The notes under the pieces: generated by a model
What the model was told of the DNA's origin: nothing
The model's input: only the letters and a program-made list of their open reading frames with translations
The model's database searches: none
Source of the DNA: Armigeres subalbatus
Lineage: Eukaryota > Arthropoda > Insecta > Diptera > Culicidae
Assembly: GCF_024139115.2 (NCBI RefSeq)
Contig: NC_085140.1
Location: forward strand, 293,103,293 to 293,167,292
DNA: 64,000 nucleotides
Reading direction: 5' to 3'
In this document: positions 53,090 through 64,000 of the stretch, in pieces
Numbering within the stretch: the stretch's first letter is position 1
Layout: each line of letters starts with the position of its first letter
Translations under genes and position numbers: made by a program

Positions 53090-53400
53090 TGCTCATCCAA
53101 TACATGCATTCATCTTTACGACTAGGTGTTCCGTGTTCGGTTAACCCTATCATTCTTAATTGCTATGCTTTTTTTTTTACTTGTCATAAGACGAGTTTGT
53201 ACAATCCCATTGAATTCCACCACTTAATTGTATCTTGACAGATACGTATTTCGACCTCAACAGAAAGGCCGTCTTCAGTGTTTCGTACTTGACTCGACTT
53301 TTTTTTAGTTATTATTTATTATGTCATTTAAATTTCCTCTGGCAGTTAGGATTTTGTTACAAGTTGAATTGAGCCGTGTAGGAATTTCTGGAATTACAAT
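53090..53400 (-). mobile_element. Juan-like 3' UTR fragment with an insertion
   Basis: tacatgcattcatctttacgactaggtg... and, after a gap, ttcctctggcagttaggatttt... match the 3' UTR of the Juan copies. Between them, about 53168-53305 is a ~140-bp insert (acgagtttgtacaatcccat ... cttgactcgact) bounded by T runs, not present in the other copies. Confidence 0.7.
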
Positions 53401-53401
53401 A

Positions 53402-53452
53402 TTGCAATCCCTGTTCTTCATATTACGCTCTACAAAGCGATGTTGAATAGCC
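53402..53452 (-). repeat. Short RTE-like LINE scrap
   Basis: ttcttcatattacgctctacaaagcgatgttgaatagc matches the RTE-like element near 21203-21238 with few changes. Confidence 0.5.
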
Positions 53453-53526
53453 ATGTGAACCTTTGCAACCTTTGAACCTTTATAAATCACGCACATAACA
53501 ATTGAGTAGATTGCACTCACTCTCAC

Positions 53527-53730
<204 letters not shown>

Positions 53731-54221
53731 TTTTTTCACACACAGATTTTTTTCAGCAGGAGGAGAGAAGCGAAAAAATTGGTGCCGTATTTCTTTACTT
53801 CCCGATAAGATGAATGTATTTTCAGTGAGTGAGATGGAGATCGAAACAGTTCCCCTACATAATTCACGACATTTAAAAAACTGCTAATGTTTTTTTTTTC
53901 ATTTTCGACTGAAAGCGAAATGAAAAGACTTCCGTGGGTCAAACAATTTGTGCTGAAAATTTAGTTTCTATCCATAGTAGTTTTTTTTTTTTTTTTTTTT
54001 AACTAATTTTATTTGCTAATTATCTAATACATGCATTCATCTCTTAGACTAGGTGTTCCGTGTTTTCTTAACACTATCATCCTTATTTGCTATGTTACGC
54101 TTTTAGTTATTATTAATACATTTCAATTGCCTCTGGCAGTTAGAATTTTTTCCTCTGGTTCAATTGAACCATGTAGGAATTACAATGTTTTCAACTTAAA
54201 CTAAACTTAACCTATTTTATA

Positions 54222-56875
54222 CTAAGGGTACAAGGAGTTAATCGTTGCAATAGAAGATTGCAACGATTTTTGTCTAAAATTGGAAATTATTTTGTTGGAC
54301 ATTTGTTGCAATGTCTCAATATTAGAAATTCTATGAAGTTCATTGGTACTATACCACGGAGGCAACTTCAGAATCATTTTCAAAATTTTATTTTGAATCC
54401 TCTGGAGTGCCTTCTTTCTGGTATTGCAGCAACTAGCCCATATTGGCACAGCATACAACATGGCAGGTCTAAAAATTTGTTTGTAAATCAAAAGTTTGTT
54501 CTTAAGACAAAGTTTTGATTTTCTGTTTATAAGTGGATATAGGCACTTAATATATTTGTTACATTTGGCTTGAAGGCCTTCAATGTGATTTTTAAAAGTT
54601 AATTTTTGATCTAGCAGAAGTCCTAAATATTTAGCTTCACTAGACCAATTAATTGGAACCCCATTCATAGTGACAATATGTCTGCTAGAAGGTTTCAAAT
54701 AAGAAGCTCTCGGCTTATGTGGGAAAATTATAAGCTGAGTTTTGGAAGCATTCGGGGAAATTTTCCATTTTTGCAAGTAAGTGGAGAAAATATCCAAACT
54801 TTTTTGCAATCTACTACAAATGACACGAAGGCTACGCCCTTTGGCTGAGAGACCTGTGTCATCTGCAAACAAAGATTTTTGACACCCTGGTGGTAAATCA
54901 GGTAAGTCAGAAGTAAAATGTTATACAATATGGGCCCCAGTATGCTGCCTTGGGGGACACCAGCCCTTACAGGTAATCTATCAGATTTAGTATTCTGATA
55001 GTTTACCTGCAGCGAGCGATCTGATAAATAATTTTGGATCAGTTTAATGATGTACAGAGGAAAATTAAAATTCATCAATTTTACAATCAAACCTTCATGC
55101 CAAACACTGTCAAATGCTTTCTCTATATCAAGAAGAGCAACTCCAGTCGAATATCCTTCAGATTTGTTGAGTCGAATTAAGTTCGTAACTCTTAATAACT
55201 GATGAGTGGTTGAATGCCCATGGCGAAAACCAAATTGCTCATCAGCAAAAATAGAATTGTCATTAATATGAACCATCATTCTATTTAAAATAATCTTTTC
55301 AAACAGTTTGCTTATTGAAGAAAGCAAACTGATTAAGCGATAACTAGAAGCCTCAGCTGGATTTTTGTCCGGCTTCAAAATTGGAACAACTTTGGCGTTT
55401 TTCCATTTATCTGGAAAGTATGCCAATTGAAAACATTTGTTAAATAAATTAACCAAAAGGATAAAGAGCTCTCAGGAAGTTTTTTGATTAGTATGTAGAA
55501 AATACCATCATCACCCGGTGCTTTCATATTTTTAAATTTTCTAGTAATAGATCTCACTTCATCCAAATTAGTTCCCAACGAAGGGTCAAAACATTATCTT
55601 GGTTGAGAATGTCTTCGAAGCTTCGTGTAACCTGATCCTCAATTGGACTAGTGAGACCTAGACTAAAATTATGGGCACTCTCGAACTGCTGAGCAAGTTT
55701 TGGAGCCTTTTCGCCATTTGTTAATAAAATTTGATTTCCCTCTTTAAGCGCTGGAATTGGCTGTGGAGGTTTTTAAGAATTTTTGTTAATTTCCAAAAGG
55801 GTTTCGAACTGGGATCCAACTTCGAGACATTATTCTCAAAGTTGGTATTTCTCAGAATAGCGAAACGTTTTTTAATTTCATTTTGCAAATCTCGCCAAAT
55901 AACTTTCAACGCGGGATCGCGAGTTCTTTGGTATTGCCTTCTTCTCACATTTTTAAGACGGATCAGTAGCTGAAGATCGTCGTCAATAATAATGGAGTTG
56001 AATTTAACTTCACATTTCGGAATTGCGATGCTTCTGGCTTCGACAATTAAATTTGTCAAAGATACGAGAGCATTATCAATATCACTTTTGGTATCGAGAG
56101 GAATATCAACATCAAAATTCCTATCAATATACGTTTTATATAAATCCCAATCAGCTCTATGATAATTAAAAGTAGAGCTGATTGGATTATAAATGGCTTC
56201 TTGTGAGATTTCAAACGTCACAGGAAGGTGATCAGAGTCAAAGTCAGCATGAGTTACCAATTGGCCACACAGCTGACTTGAATCCGTTAAAACTAAATCA
56301 ATTGTAGAAGGATTTCGACTGGAAGAAAAACAAGTTGGTCCATTGGGATATTGAATAGTATAATATCCCGCAGAACAATCTTCAAATAAAATTTTACCAT
56401 TGGAATTGCTTTGAGCATTATTCCATGAACGGTGTTTGGCATTGAAGTCACCAATTACGAAGAATTTTGATTTGTTGCGAGTCAGAATTTGAAGATCAGC
56501 TTTCAACAAATTCTTTTGCTGCCCATTGCATTGAAAAGGCAAGTAGGCTGCAATGAAGGAAAATTGTCTAAAATTTGTTTCAACAGAAACACCCAAGGTT
56601 TCAAAAACTTTGGTTTCAAACGAAGAAAATAATTTATGTTTGATACGTCTATTAATGACAATGGCGACCCCACCACAGGCGCTGTCAAGACGATCATTTC
56701 TGTAGATAAAATAGTTTGGATCTCTTTTAATGGAGAGTCCTGGTTTTAAATACGTTTCAGTTATAATGGCAATATGCACATTATGAACTGAAAGGAAGTT
56801 GAATAATTCATCTTCCTTACCCTTTAGAGAGCGGGCATTCCAATTTAGAACTTTCACACAATTATTTGGATCCAT
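54222..56875 (-). pseudogene. Juan-like copy 2 ORF2, endonuclease intact, RT frameshifted
   Basis: It starts at the ATG at 56875-56873 (MDPNNCVKVLNWNARSLKG). The APE-type endonuclease is complete in one frame, with Glu in ITETYLKP, Asn in GDFNAKHRSW and SDHLPV. The frame breaks near 55760 after KPFWKLTKILK; the RT then continues in shifting frames (55578-55375, 55456-54728 with HGHSTTHQL and GVPQGSILGP, and 54872-54222 starting FADD). At least three frameshifts disable it. Confidence 0.9.
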
Positions 56876-56876
56876 T

Positions 56877-58270
56877 GAAACGGAGTCCGATAACAATTTT
56901 TTGTGTACTTTATACCAACCTGAACAGCTTCAGGTATGGTATTGCTTTGAACATTGCATCAATCATGTGATGCAATTGTTCAGTTAAAAATCAAAATCGG
57001 AAGCAGTCATGCTACCTGAATCGGCAACATGACCGTTATTTTCCGTTGGGACATGGGTATAAACCTCATTTTGAGAAGAGAAATTTGGTCTACCAGCAGC
57101 GATGTTTGCATACGTAGGTACATTGGAAAAATTGGAATTTACTGAAGTGCTTGCTACCCGTTGACGAGCGGCAAAATTTGTTTGTGAATTGTGGTGGGTA
57201 TCAATTGCTCGACCGGTAACCGGTTTCGAAATTTGAGCGTTTGAAAAATTTCTACCCGTCGAATCTGGGATCCGATTGGAATTTCCCGTTATCAATTTTG
57301 CACGGGAATTCAAAACTTTTTTGCGTGAAGGGCATTCCCAGAAATTGGATTTATGATTGCCCCCACAGTTTGCGCACTTAAATTTATTGGAATCTTCTCT
57401 CACAGGACATGCGTCCTTGGCGTGAGAGGTTCCACCACAAATCATGCATTTAGCATCCATGTGACAATGTTTGGTTCCATGACCCCACTTTTGGCACTTA
57501 CGGCACTGGGTAGGGTTTGGAAATTTCCCCAGGCCTGCGGAAATGTTCCCATGTAACACGGACATGAGACATAATACAGGCCTTTTCCAAACTTTTCATA
57601 TTATTTAGTTCACTTTTGTTAAAAAGAACTACATAAAATTCTTGAGAAATGCCCCTCTGGGAAGTACCAGAGAGGGGTTTCGGTTTTCATCTTAATTACT
57701 TGGACTGGTGAAAATCCAAGTAATTTAGAAATTTCAATTTTAATCTCATCCAGTGATTTGTCATTCATTCATGACCTTTCAAGACGACTTTGAACAATCG
57801 CTCAGTTTTGTCGTCGTATGTGAAGAATTTATGGCGCTTCTCAGTTAAATAGTGAAGAAGACGTTTGCGATCGTCAAAGGATCCCGGCAAAACGCGGCAG
57901 TCACCCTTCCTAGCAATCTGAAATGAAACCTTGATCCCCTGAAGGTTACTCAAAATCTCATTCCGGAAGCCAGAAAACTCGGCAACAGATACCACAATTG
58001 GCGGAATCCTTTGCTTTTTCGCATGAATCGAATCACCTGGGCTAGAGGTAGATTCGATTTGCTCAATTTCATCATTAATCAAATCGAACTGATTGCTCAG
58101 TTCGATTGGAGAAGAATTATTTCCGATATTAGAGTTAGAAGGAATATCTGAATTCTCCAGCTTCCTTCTATTTTTCCGCGCTTGGGCAGGACGGTCTTGA
58201 AACCTTGTTTCTTTGAAGGAAGTGGAGAATTCAGAGACTCCCCCTTCCTCTTGTTTTTGTTAATACTCAT
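56877..58270 (-). pseudogene. Juan-like copy 2 ORF1 (gag-like), frameshifted
   Basis: The ATG at 58270-58268 begins a product like that of copy 1. Frameshifts occur near 58170, near 57770 and near 57570. The zinc-knuckle part (KCQKWGHGTKHC, CMICGGTSHAKDAC, CANCGGNHKSNFWEC; 57530-57330) is complete and keeps the Trp lost to a stop in copy 1. Confidence 0.85.
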
Positions 58271-58554
58271 TGCTGAGCGTGGAGACGTGACCTTCTAAGA
58301 GGTTTTTTTTTCCCAGAACGGTGTCCCTGCAGGATTACCACCGCTTGTCGGAATTTTACTTCCGCAAACGGGTCCAACGTAAAACGAAGGCACGGGTCCT
58401 TGCAAAGATCGTAACGGGATCAGTGGGTACAAATAGCGCTAAGAAGCACTGTTGAAATTAAAATAGCTTCGGGTAGTATTAAAAACTTCCTTCCGCAAAG
58501 AGAGAAAGAACCGCACAGCACGAAAGCACGATGCGGTCTGAATATCCATAGTAG

Positions 58555-59050
58555 TAGTTTCAAGCTTCGTATTCCTATGCAGGTCTTCTTCAGGAGTAAA
58601 GGTTGTGTGTGGGTTTTATACAGGACTCTACGAATCTTGGCAGCTTTTATAAGTCTTGATCAAAACCAACATATAATTTAACTGCTGGCTTTATGTCAGG
58701 TCCATTTTTTAGCTCTGAGGAGGAACACAGGAGCATTATAAAACCTAAAGAGCTGTGGTTTTTATTGGAATTCAAAACGTAGTTCTCAAGCACTCTTGCG
58801 GATCTAATTAAATGACAACTGAATAAAACCAAAATAAAACTTTAAGCATTTCTACATGCCGTAATAAAACCTCTATAAAACTAGTATAAATCTTCGAAGC
58901 ATTGAGATTGTTACTTGGGATTGAACGGGTACATGTGCACTTTACGATCCAATCATATACAGAAATACGTGGTTGAAATTCAAAAAATTCCCAGAACTTA
59001 TTAGGGCATCCAGGATCCATAATATATGAAAGTTCAAAACAACTCGAAAC
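58555..59050. other. AT-rich sequence, nothing assigned
   Basis: A MITE-like end (ttgttacttggga) occurs at 58909-58921, like the CCAAGTAAC ends elsewhere, but I did not find its partner. Confidence 0.4.
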
Positions 59051-60180
59051 ATTTCGGGCTCAATTGATTTGAATTCTCCTTGAAATCCTTCTATCCTTCT
59101 AAATCCTCCGGAAAGTTATCCACAAATTCCTCTGAAAATCGTTATGTAAATAACTATCAATAAATATATTATTTCAGCTTTTTAGCTAATGAATTACAAA
59201 TATGTATTTTATTTGCTGTAAGCATCGGTTCCAAGCCACCAGCCAATAGCTCCCGCAACAATACATACGCAATTTCTTCCCAAAATTCTACCTGAAGTTT
59301 CTTCAAAAATTTCTGACGGAAATCCTCCGATTTAGCTCCATAATTTCACTTGTAAATCTATAAGAAATTCCTTCGGAAATTCTTCTAGGAACTTCTCGAG
59401 GCATTCCTCTCGGAACTCTTCCTTTAATTCGTACGGGATTACTTCCAGGAGATTTTCCGGGAATACCTCCAAACATTCAATAGCGAAATCATCTAGCATT
59501 CCAATCTGGAATTCTTTTGACAATTACTTCAGAATATCCTTCAAGAAATCCTCTAGAAATATCTTCATGAATTTCTTCTGGAATTCGTCCAAGTATTTCC
59601 CCAGAAATTCTTACAGGTATTTTTTCGGGAGTTTGTTCAGGTACTTCTCCAGGAATTCCTTCAGGAATTTCTCCGGGAGATTTTCCGCGGAAGTGTACTA
59701 GAATTCCTTCCGGACTTCACTCGAAATATACTTCGATATCTGCCAAAAGTTCTTCCAGAAATTTCTTCGGAACAATCCGCAGAGATTTTCTTCAGCAATT
59801 AATCTGGGAATACTTTCAGGATTTCATCTGGGAATTTCTGCATTAATTCCTCCTGGCATTTTTCTGGGAATTCCTTCAGATATTTTTTCGGAAATTCCTT
59901 TAGGAACTTCTCTAAGAATTATTTCAGGACTTCCATGTGGGAATTCCTCCGGAAGTGCTTGTGGGAGTTCTTCCAGTAGTTTTTCCAAGAAATTCTCCGG
60001 TTATACCTCCAGGAACTTTACAGGGAATTCCTGGACGATATTTAGCAGAAATTTCACGGGAAATAGGATTTCTGAAGTTCCTTCAGAAATATTTTTTCTC
60101 TTCCTCTAGGGTATACCACTGGATGTTCCTCTGAAGTTCCACCAGTAGTTCCTTCGGGAATCCAATCAGGCTTTTTTACT
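59051..60180 (+). repeat. Diverged 24-bp minisatellite, block 4
   Basis: gaattcctccggaa / ttcttccagaaattc units in the same style as blocks 1-3, more diverged. ORFs of about 65 codons are by-products. Confidence 0.75.
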
Positions 60181-60505
60181 ACAAACTCCTCCAGAAGTTC
60201 CTCGGAGCTACACAGAAGGTGGCGCGTGGACTCAAGGATGGCTAGTTCAGGCGCAAATAAGAGGTGGTCCAAGGGATCGGAGTCGGCTTGATGGGTCATA
60301 CCGGTGGTCATGCTCTGTGGTCGAACTCGATCCTTTTGTCGATTGTTTTGTCCTGTGATGTAGTCCTGCCTCCCTCGTTTGCTGTTGGAGGTGATCCCTA
60401 ACCCCGCACTTCCTGGACAACCCAGGATGTCTGTTGAGCAGATTCCCCCTCCATTGCTTAGGAAGAAAAAAAAATACACACATACGCACACACACACTCA
60501 CACTT
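60181..60505 (-). repeat. Repeat-like segment with short frames, then CA tract
   Basis: On -, two overlapping frames (up to 147 codons, DPLDHLLFAPELAILESTRH...) run through a G+C-richer segment that differs from the array; it ends at a (CA)n tract at 60476-60500. It is probably a fragment of a mobile element, family not recognised. Confidence 0.35.
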
Positions 60506-60558
60506 ATGTGGATTTTTAGAAATAATTAAATTGGCTTATTTCCTTGTTTGCAGCGATA

Positions 60559-62561
60559 ATGAAAAGAGAAATTGATGAAGAACCTAAAACCGGTTCTGCT
60601 GAGGAATCAGACTTACATGGTCATGAAAATGATGATCATGAGGAAGCTGATCTATCATATGAAGAAGTTAATATAGACAATATGGCTATTGTACAATTAT
60701 TACAATCCTTTCACGTGTCAATCGAAGTCATCAACAAGTTTCTTGGTGAGATTAATTAACTTGATATATCATAAGCACTTATTTATTCGAAATTGCTTTG
60801 TAATTCAGTTAATGGTTATGATTTGGAGTCACTGAAAGTGATTGAACGACAGGAAATTGAAGAACTACTGGGTGATCCATTCCTTGGAGACAGGACTAAA
60901 ATCATTCATGGACTGAATGTTTGGAGAAGCTCACAGGTTGTTACATAGCATATGTTTCTTAAGAATTTGAAATAAAATTTCAAATTTTCAGGATCTACCA
61001 CCCGTATCCTCTCCGTTGAAGTCTGTTAGCAATCAGACTCAGATTAAGGACAACCCAGTAAATCTGAAAAGGGAGAGTTGTTCAGCTCGATTTCTCATCA
61101 CCAACTCAGCCAGAGGAAGACATATTCTTGAGACTTACAAATCATCGCCTATCCTAACAAAATCACAGAAAAGAAGTATTACCCATATTGTCGTTGACGA
61201 GTTTAAAGATATGTACGGTAAACTTACTCACAATGAACTGTTAAGTCGCGCTACCGAATTGAAAGAACTTTTTCCATCAGAATCACAGGTGATTGAGTTT
61301 TTTTTATTTTTAATATTTGTTGTGCTCACAATTACTGATATGCAGTCATAAACAGCATATATTTCTTTGGCTGACTTATTATTTATGTGTTATTGCTAGT
61401 GCTTCGTTTATCGTGTGAATACAAAATATTACTTTTATCTGCAGGATTCTTGGTATCAGCCGACATTTTCTATGGTCGCGGGGAAAAAAACTAGAATCGG
61501 AACTTTGCCTAGAGGCTGCTTGTATGATCGAAACTGCAACTACGCCTGCCCCAAATCCACGCCACGAGAAGTGAACGATAGCGAAAATATCACTCCTTCA
61601 GTTTCTTTTTCGGATGCTGATTGTAAGGTGTTCAATTTGATTTTAGAATCGTATACTAACAAAAAAAATGCTTTTAGGGATTGAGTATCAACAAGCTAAG
61701 ACATGGATTAGGCACCACGAAGACGAATGGGCAGCTGTTATGCAAAAATGGGCATCTACGAGCTCTTTCCGCTTATATGAACTGTCGAAGTTGAGAATAA
61801 GATCAAGTGAAGCTGTTCTGGAACATTTTCCGACACTCAGGAAATCCGACGGGTATCAACTGGCACGTATCGATTTTGACTCGAAGTTCCGTACAAAGAA
61901 CTCAGCGCTTTTCGACAAATGGAATGGGTTTATTGCATCGATTAAACCTATTCTTCTAGCAGATGTAACTGACAAGTCTGGGAAAGAGATCCTGAAATTG
62001 CTGGAAGCTGAACTGAATGAGGGTAACTCAGATAATGATTGAATAACTAAATTATAATTGAATTAAATCATTACTTTTATTTTGTTAACAGATTGTCGAG
62101 ATGTTGTATACTCGTTGCTGTTGCCGTACATTTTACCATGCGCTGTTGTGAATCTTCCGAATAAATCAAAGTGGAAACCAAGTTACATCGAAAACCGAAA
62201 CAGCTTTGTTTTCTGGGTGCAGAACATAACGGACGTTCAACCGAAGGTAGAAGCCTTCCAGAATGCACGCTCTAAGAGTAGAGGAATGCCTTCGTGCCCT
62301 TTGGTAATCGTTGTTGGACCTGAATTATCTAAACTGAACTTCTTCATCGTATCGTTTGGAGATGTGTTCTACCAGCTTCCTACTTTTCTGAAGGCGTTAG
62401 ACATCTGCTATAAGCTTCACAAAGTCTACAACTTGGAGTTTGCTGCGGAATGTAGTGGACCTTGGAATCTTCTCGATCACGTCATCTATGAGTTCCCGCT
62501 TGGAACCGCTTGTCGGGCGAAAGTGCTTTCGATCCACAATGTGATCAACGCTAGATGTTAA
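60559..62561 (+). CDS. SAM-domain-like protein, six exons, 534 residues
   Basis: Coding exons: 60559-60745, 60809-60936, 60992-61288, 61445-61622, 61678-62022 and 62092-62561. The start ATG follows an acceptor (tttgcag at 60547-60553), so a 5' UTR exon may lie upstream. All introns are GT-AG, short (54-156 bp) and phase-consistent; the intron at 61623-61677 has an exact branch-site-like tactaac. Residues 1-41 are acidic. Residues 42-105 (MAIVQLLQSFHVSIEVINKFL ... LLGDPFLGDRTKIIHGLNVW) look like a SAM domain, a protein-interaction fold. The central part has four Cys in GCLYDRNCNYACPKS. The C-terminal third (FYQLPTFLKALDICYKLHKVYNLEF) resembles multicopy animal proteins often seen near transposons. 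The product probably accompanies the transposase-like gene directly downstream; its function is not established. Confidence 0.7.
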
Positions 62562-64000
62562 ATATGTTACGCTGTCCGTCATCATGCTGTCGATGGGAGG
62601 GTAGTTCAATTCCTCAATATCTTCGCCACGCTGAACGAATGCATGACCCACTACTAGGATACATGTGTGTAAAACATTGCGGTCGAGTCCTTTCTTCGAT
62701 TACTAGCTTGCGAAAACATATAATATCTTGTACAAACAATGTTATAACTGAATACAACCGCACCGAAACTACAGTTGATAATATAGAACAAACACACAGT
62801 ACTATTGATGACAACAGCAAACGAAAAGACGAGGACAAACATAGAAGTATTTCCATAGAAAATAATTCAACTGAAATTGAAAGAAAGAATGATACAAGCG
62901 GTTACAATGATCCCACGAAAACAAAAACTGTTGATGCAAAAAAATTAAGCATGGCCATGACGTTAAAGTGGCTAAGCGAAAACGGATTAGCACGGAAAGT
63001 GGCATTCGAAATCAATAAGGATATAAAAGAGAACATCATCGAACCCCTAGGCTCAGTAATTGATGAGCTAGAAAAAGCGGGAGCTATGACTAGTACGTGT
63101 AAGGAGTTGCTTTTCACTACACTTGGAAGCTACGATTGTACATCAGAGTACAGATGTATACAGCAACTAAAGAAGGAAGGATTTTACAACGATCCAATAT
63201 TCATCACTATTAATGGGGAGCAACTGTCACAGTCTGCTGAAGCGCTTTCAGAATCGGTAATAATTTGAAAATGATTGTGATCAAAGAATGCATGCTAAAT
63301 AACTAAATGATTTTTTATTTCATTTCAGGGCCATGAACAAGTTCAAGGAGTGTTGATGCCAGTAAAGTTCATGCTACAAACCTATTTGGAGAGCGATGGA
63401 GTATTCGATACCATAATGAATAGTTTGAAGCTGTCTAATGATGGTGTGATCCGCTCTTTGATTGATGGTTCTATTTGGCAAGAGAGGACTTCAGGAATGT
63501 GTTGTAGCACCGTGATCCCCATTAATATCTATTTCGACGATTTTACCACCGGCGATACATCATCTTGTCATTCAAAATCCACTTCTATTTGCGCCATATA
63601 CTTAAATATACCTTGTATGCCGGCTTATTTGTTAGGAAAATTAAGTAACATAATAACCGTAGGGTTCATAAAAACCGAAGACAGGAAAAAGTATAGCAAT
63701 GATAAAACACTTTGCCAGTTGATAGACTTATTAATCAATTTGGAGGTAGAAGGCATCACAGTTAAAGTTGACGGAGCAGACAAAAAAGTGTTTTTTGTAC
63801 TAGGATTTGTACTTGGCGATAATTTAGGTGTAAACGGAGTGTTGAATTATGTTGAAAGTTTCAGAGCTAACTATTTTTGTCGAGTTTGTAAAAGGAAACG
63901 AGTTCTGACGGAAACAGACGTTAAAGAATATCCAGGAGTGTTTCGTACCATTGCCGACTATCAACATGACGTTCAGTTAAAAATCGTTTCGGAGACAGGG
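62555..64000 (+). CDS. TNP2-like (EnSpm/CACTA-type) transposase-related protein, partial
   Basis: Exons 62555-63256 and 63329 to the window edge (458 residues so far) join in phase 0 across a GT-AG intron. The first ATG overlaps the upstream stop (ATGTTAA at 62555-62561); a second ATG follows at 62564. The N terminus has two Cys-His finger-like units (CPSSCC ... HAERMH; CVKHC ... HIISC). A low-complexity charged linker covers about residues 70-125. From about residue 240 the pattern IPINIYFDDF (Asp 304/305), an insertion with alternating Ser, FVLGDNLGVNGVLNYVESF (Asp 398) and CRVC (418-421) follows the order of TNP2-type transposases, in which such Asp residues are catalytic. The third acidic residue would lie beyond the window. 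The family call is from memory of the pattern; it could be a domesticated derivative. Confidence 0.6.

Larger units (their letters stand above)
53981..58540 (-). mobile_element. Juan-like LINE, copy 2, with 12-bp TSD
   Basis: TATCCATAGTAG is duplicated at 53969-53980 and 58543-58554. The left end is a ~20-T run (the 3' poly(A)) and the right end is the 5' UTR, 4.56 kb in all. It is highly similar to copy 1 and lacks its insertion. Juan-type assignment is by eye; the Jockey clade is firm. Confidence 0.9.

Overview
The window looks like intergenic and intronic DNA of an Aedes-type mosquito (Culicinae). The evidence is a Feilai-type tRNA-derived SINE (one flanked copy and several fragments), Juan-like and other Jockey-clade LINEs, RTE-like LINEs, many small MITEs, long CA microsatellites, and large arrays of a degenerate 24-bp minisatellite built on GGAATTCCTCC. 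The DNA is AT-rich, and most ORFs longer than 150 codons belong to transposons or to the minisatellite. There is no bacterial or organelle signal and no CRISPR.

Layout. 0-15.3 kb: the 3' end of a host-type gene on + (exons 2092-2279, 13472-13491, 13706-13727, 13939-14101, 14745-14911, 15112-15149; phases agree across all of them). Its 11.2-kb intron holds an antisense full-length Jockey-clade LINE (7009-11800, 13-bp TSD), a candidate CACTA-like non-autonomous element (4611-5775), a foldback (6262-6463) and dispersed repeats. 15.3-18.4 kb: a Feilai fragment, sequence I cannot identify, and a TATA/Inr promoter-like site. 18.4-27.5 kb: a Juan-like LINE (-) carrying a four-layer nest: Juan, then a dispersed repeat, then a 3.6-kb RTE-like LINE, then a hAT-like MITE. 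27.8-32.8 kb: a 24-bp minisatellite that flips orientation inside the array and is invaded by Feilai, which is itself invaded by a MITE. 33-45 kb: decayed RTE-like, BEL/Pao-like and other LINE remnants, a composite inverted tRNA-related insertion containing a second candidate CACTA-like element, and a LINE remnant with a twin-priming type 5' inversion. 45-53.8 kb: a tRNA-derived SINE, a 2-kb inverted repeat, MITEs, a Juan fragment and a roughly 200-bp CA repeat. 53.97-58.55 kb: a second Juan-like copy with a 12-bp TSD. 59.05-60.2 kb: more minisatellite.

60.55-64 kb (right edge): two intron-containing ORFs on + that overlap by seven bases at their junction. The first encodes a 534-residue protein with a SAM-like N-terminal domain. 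The second, cut by the window end, encodes zinc-finger-like motifs followed by a region I read as TNP2-like (EnSpm/CACTA-type) transposase. Together with the two short CACAC-ended elements carrying subterminal motif arrays, this is the most interesting candidate system here: a possible autonomous-element gene pair and matching non-autonomous elements. That link is inference.

All family names come from reading the translations and ends by eye; no database search was possible. Splice sites were called from GT/AG consensus and phase agreement.
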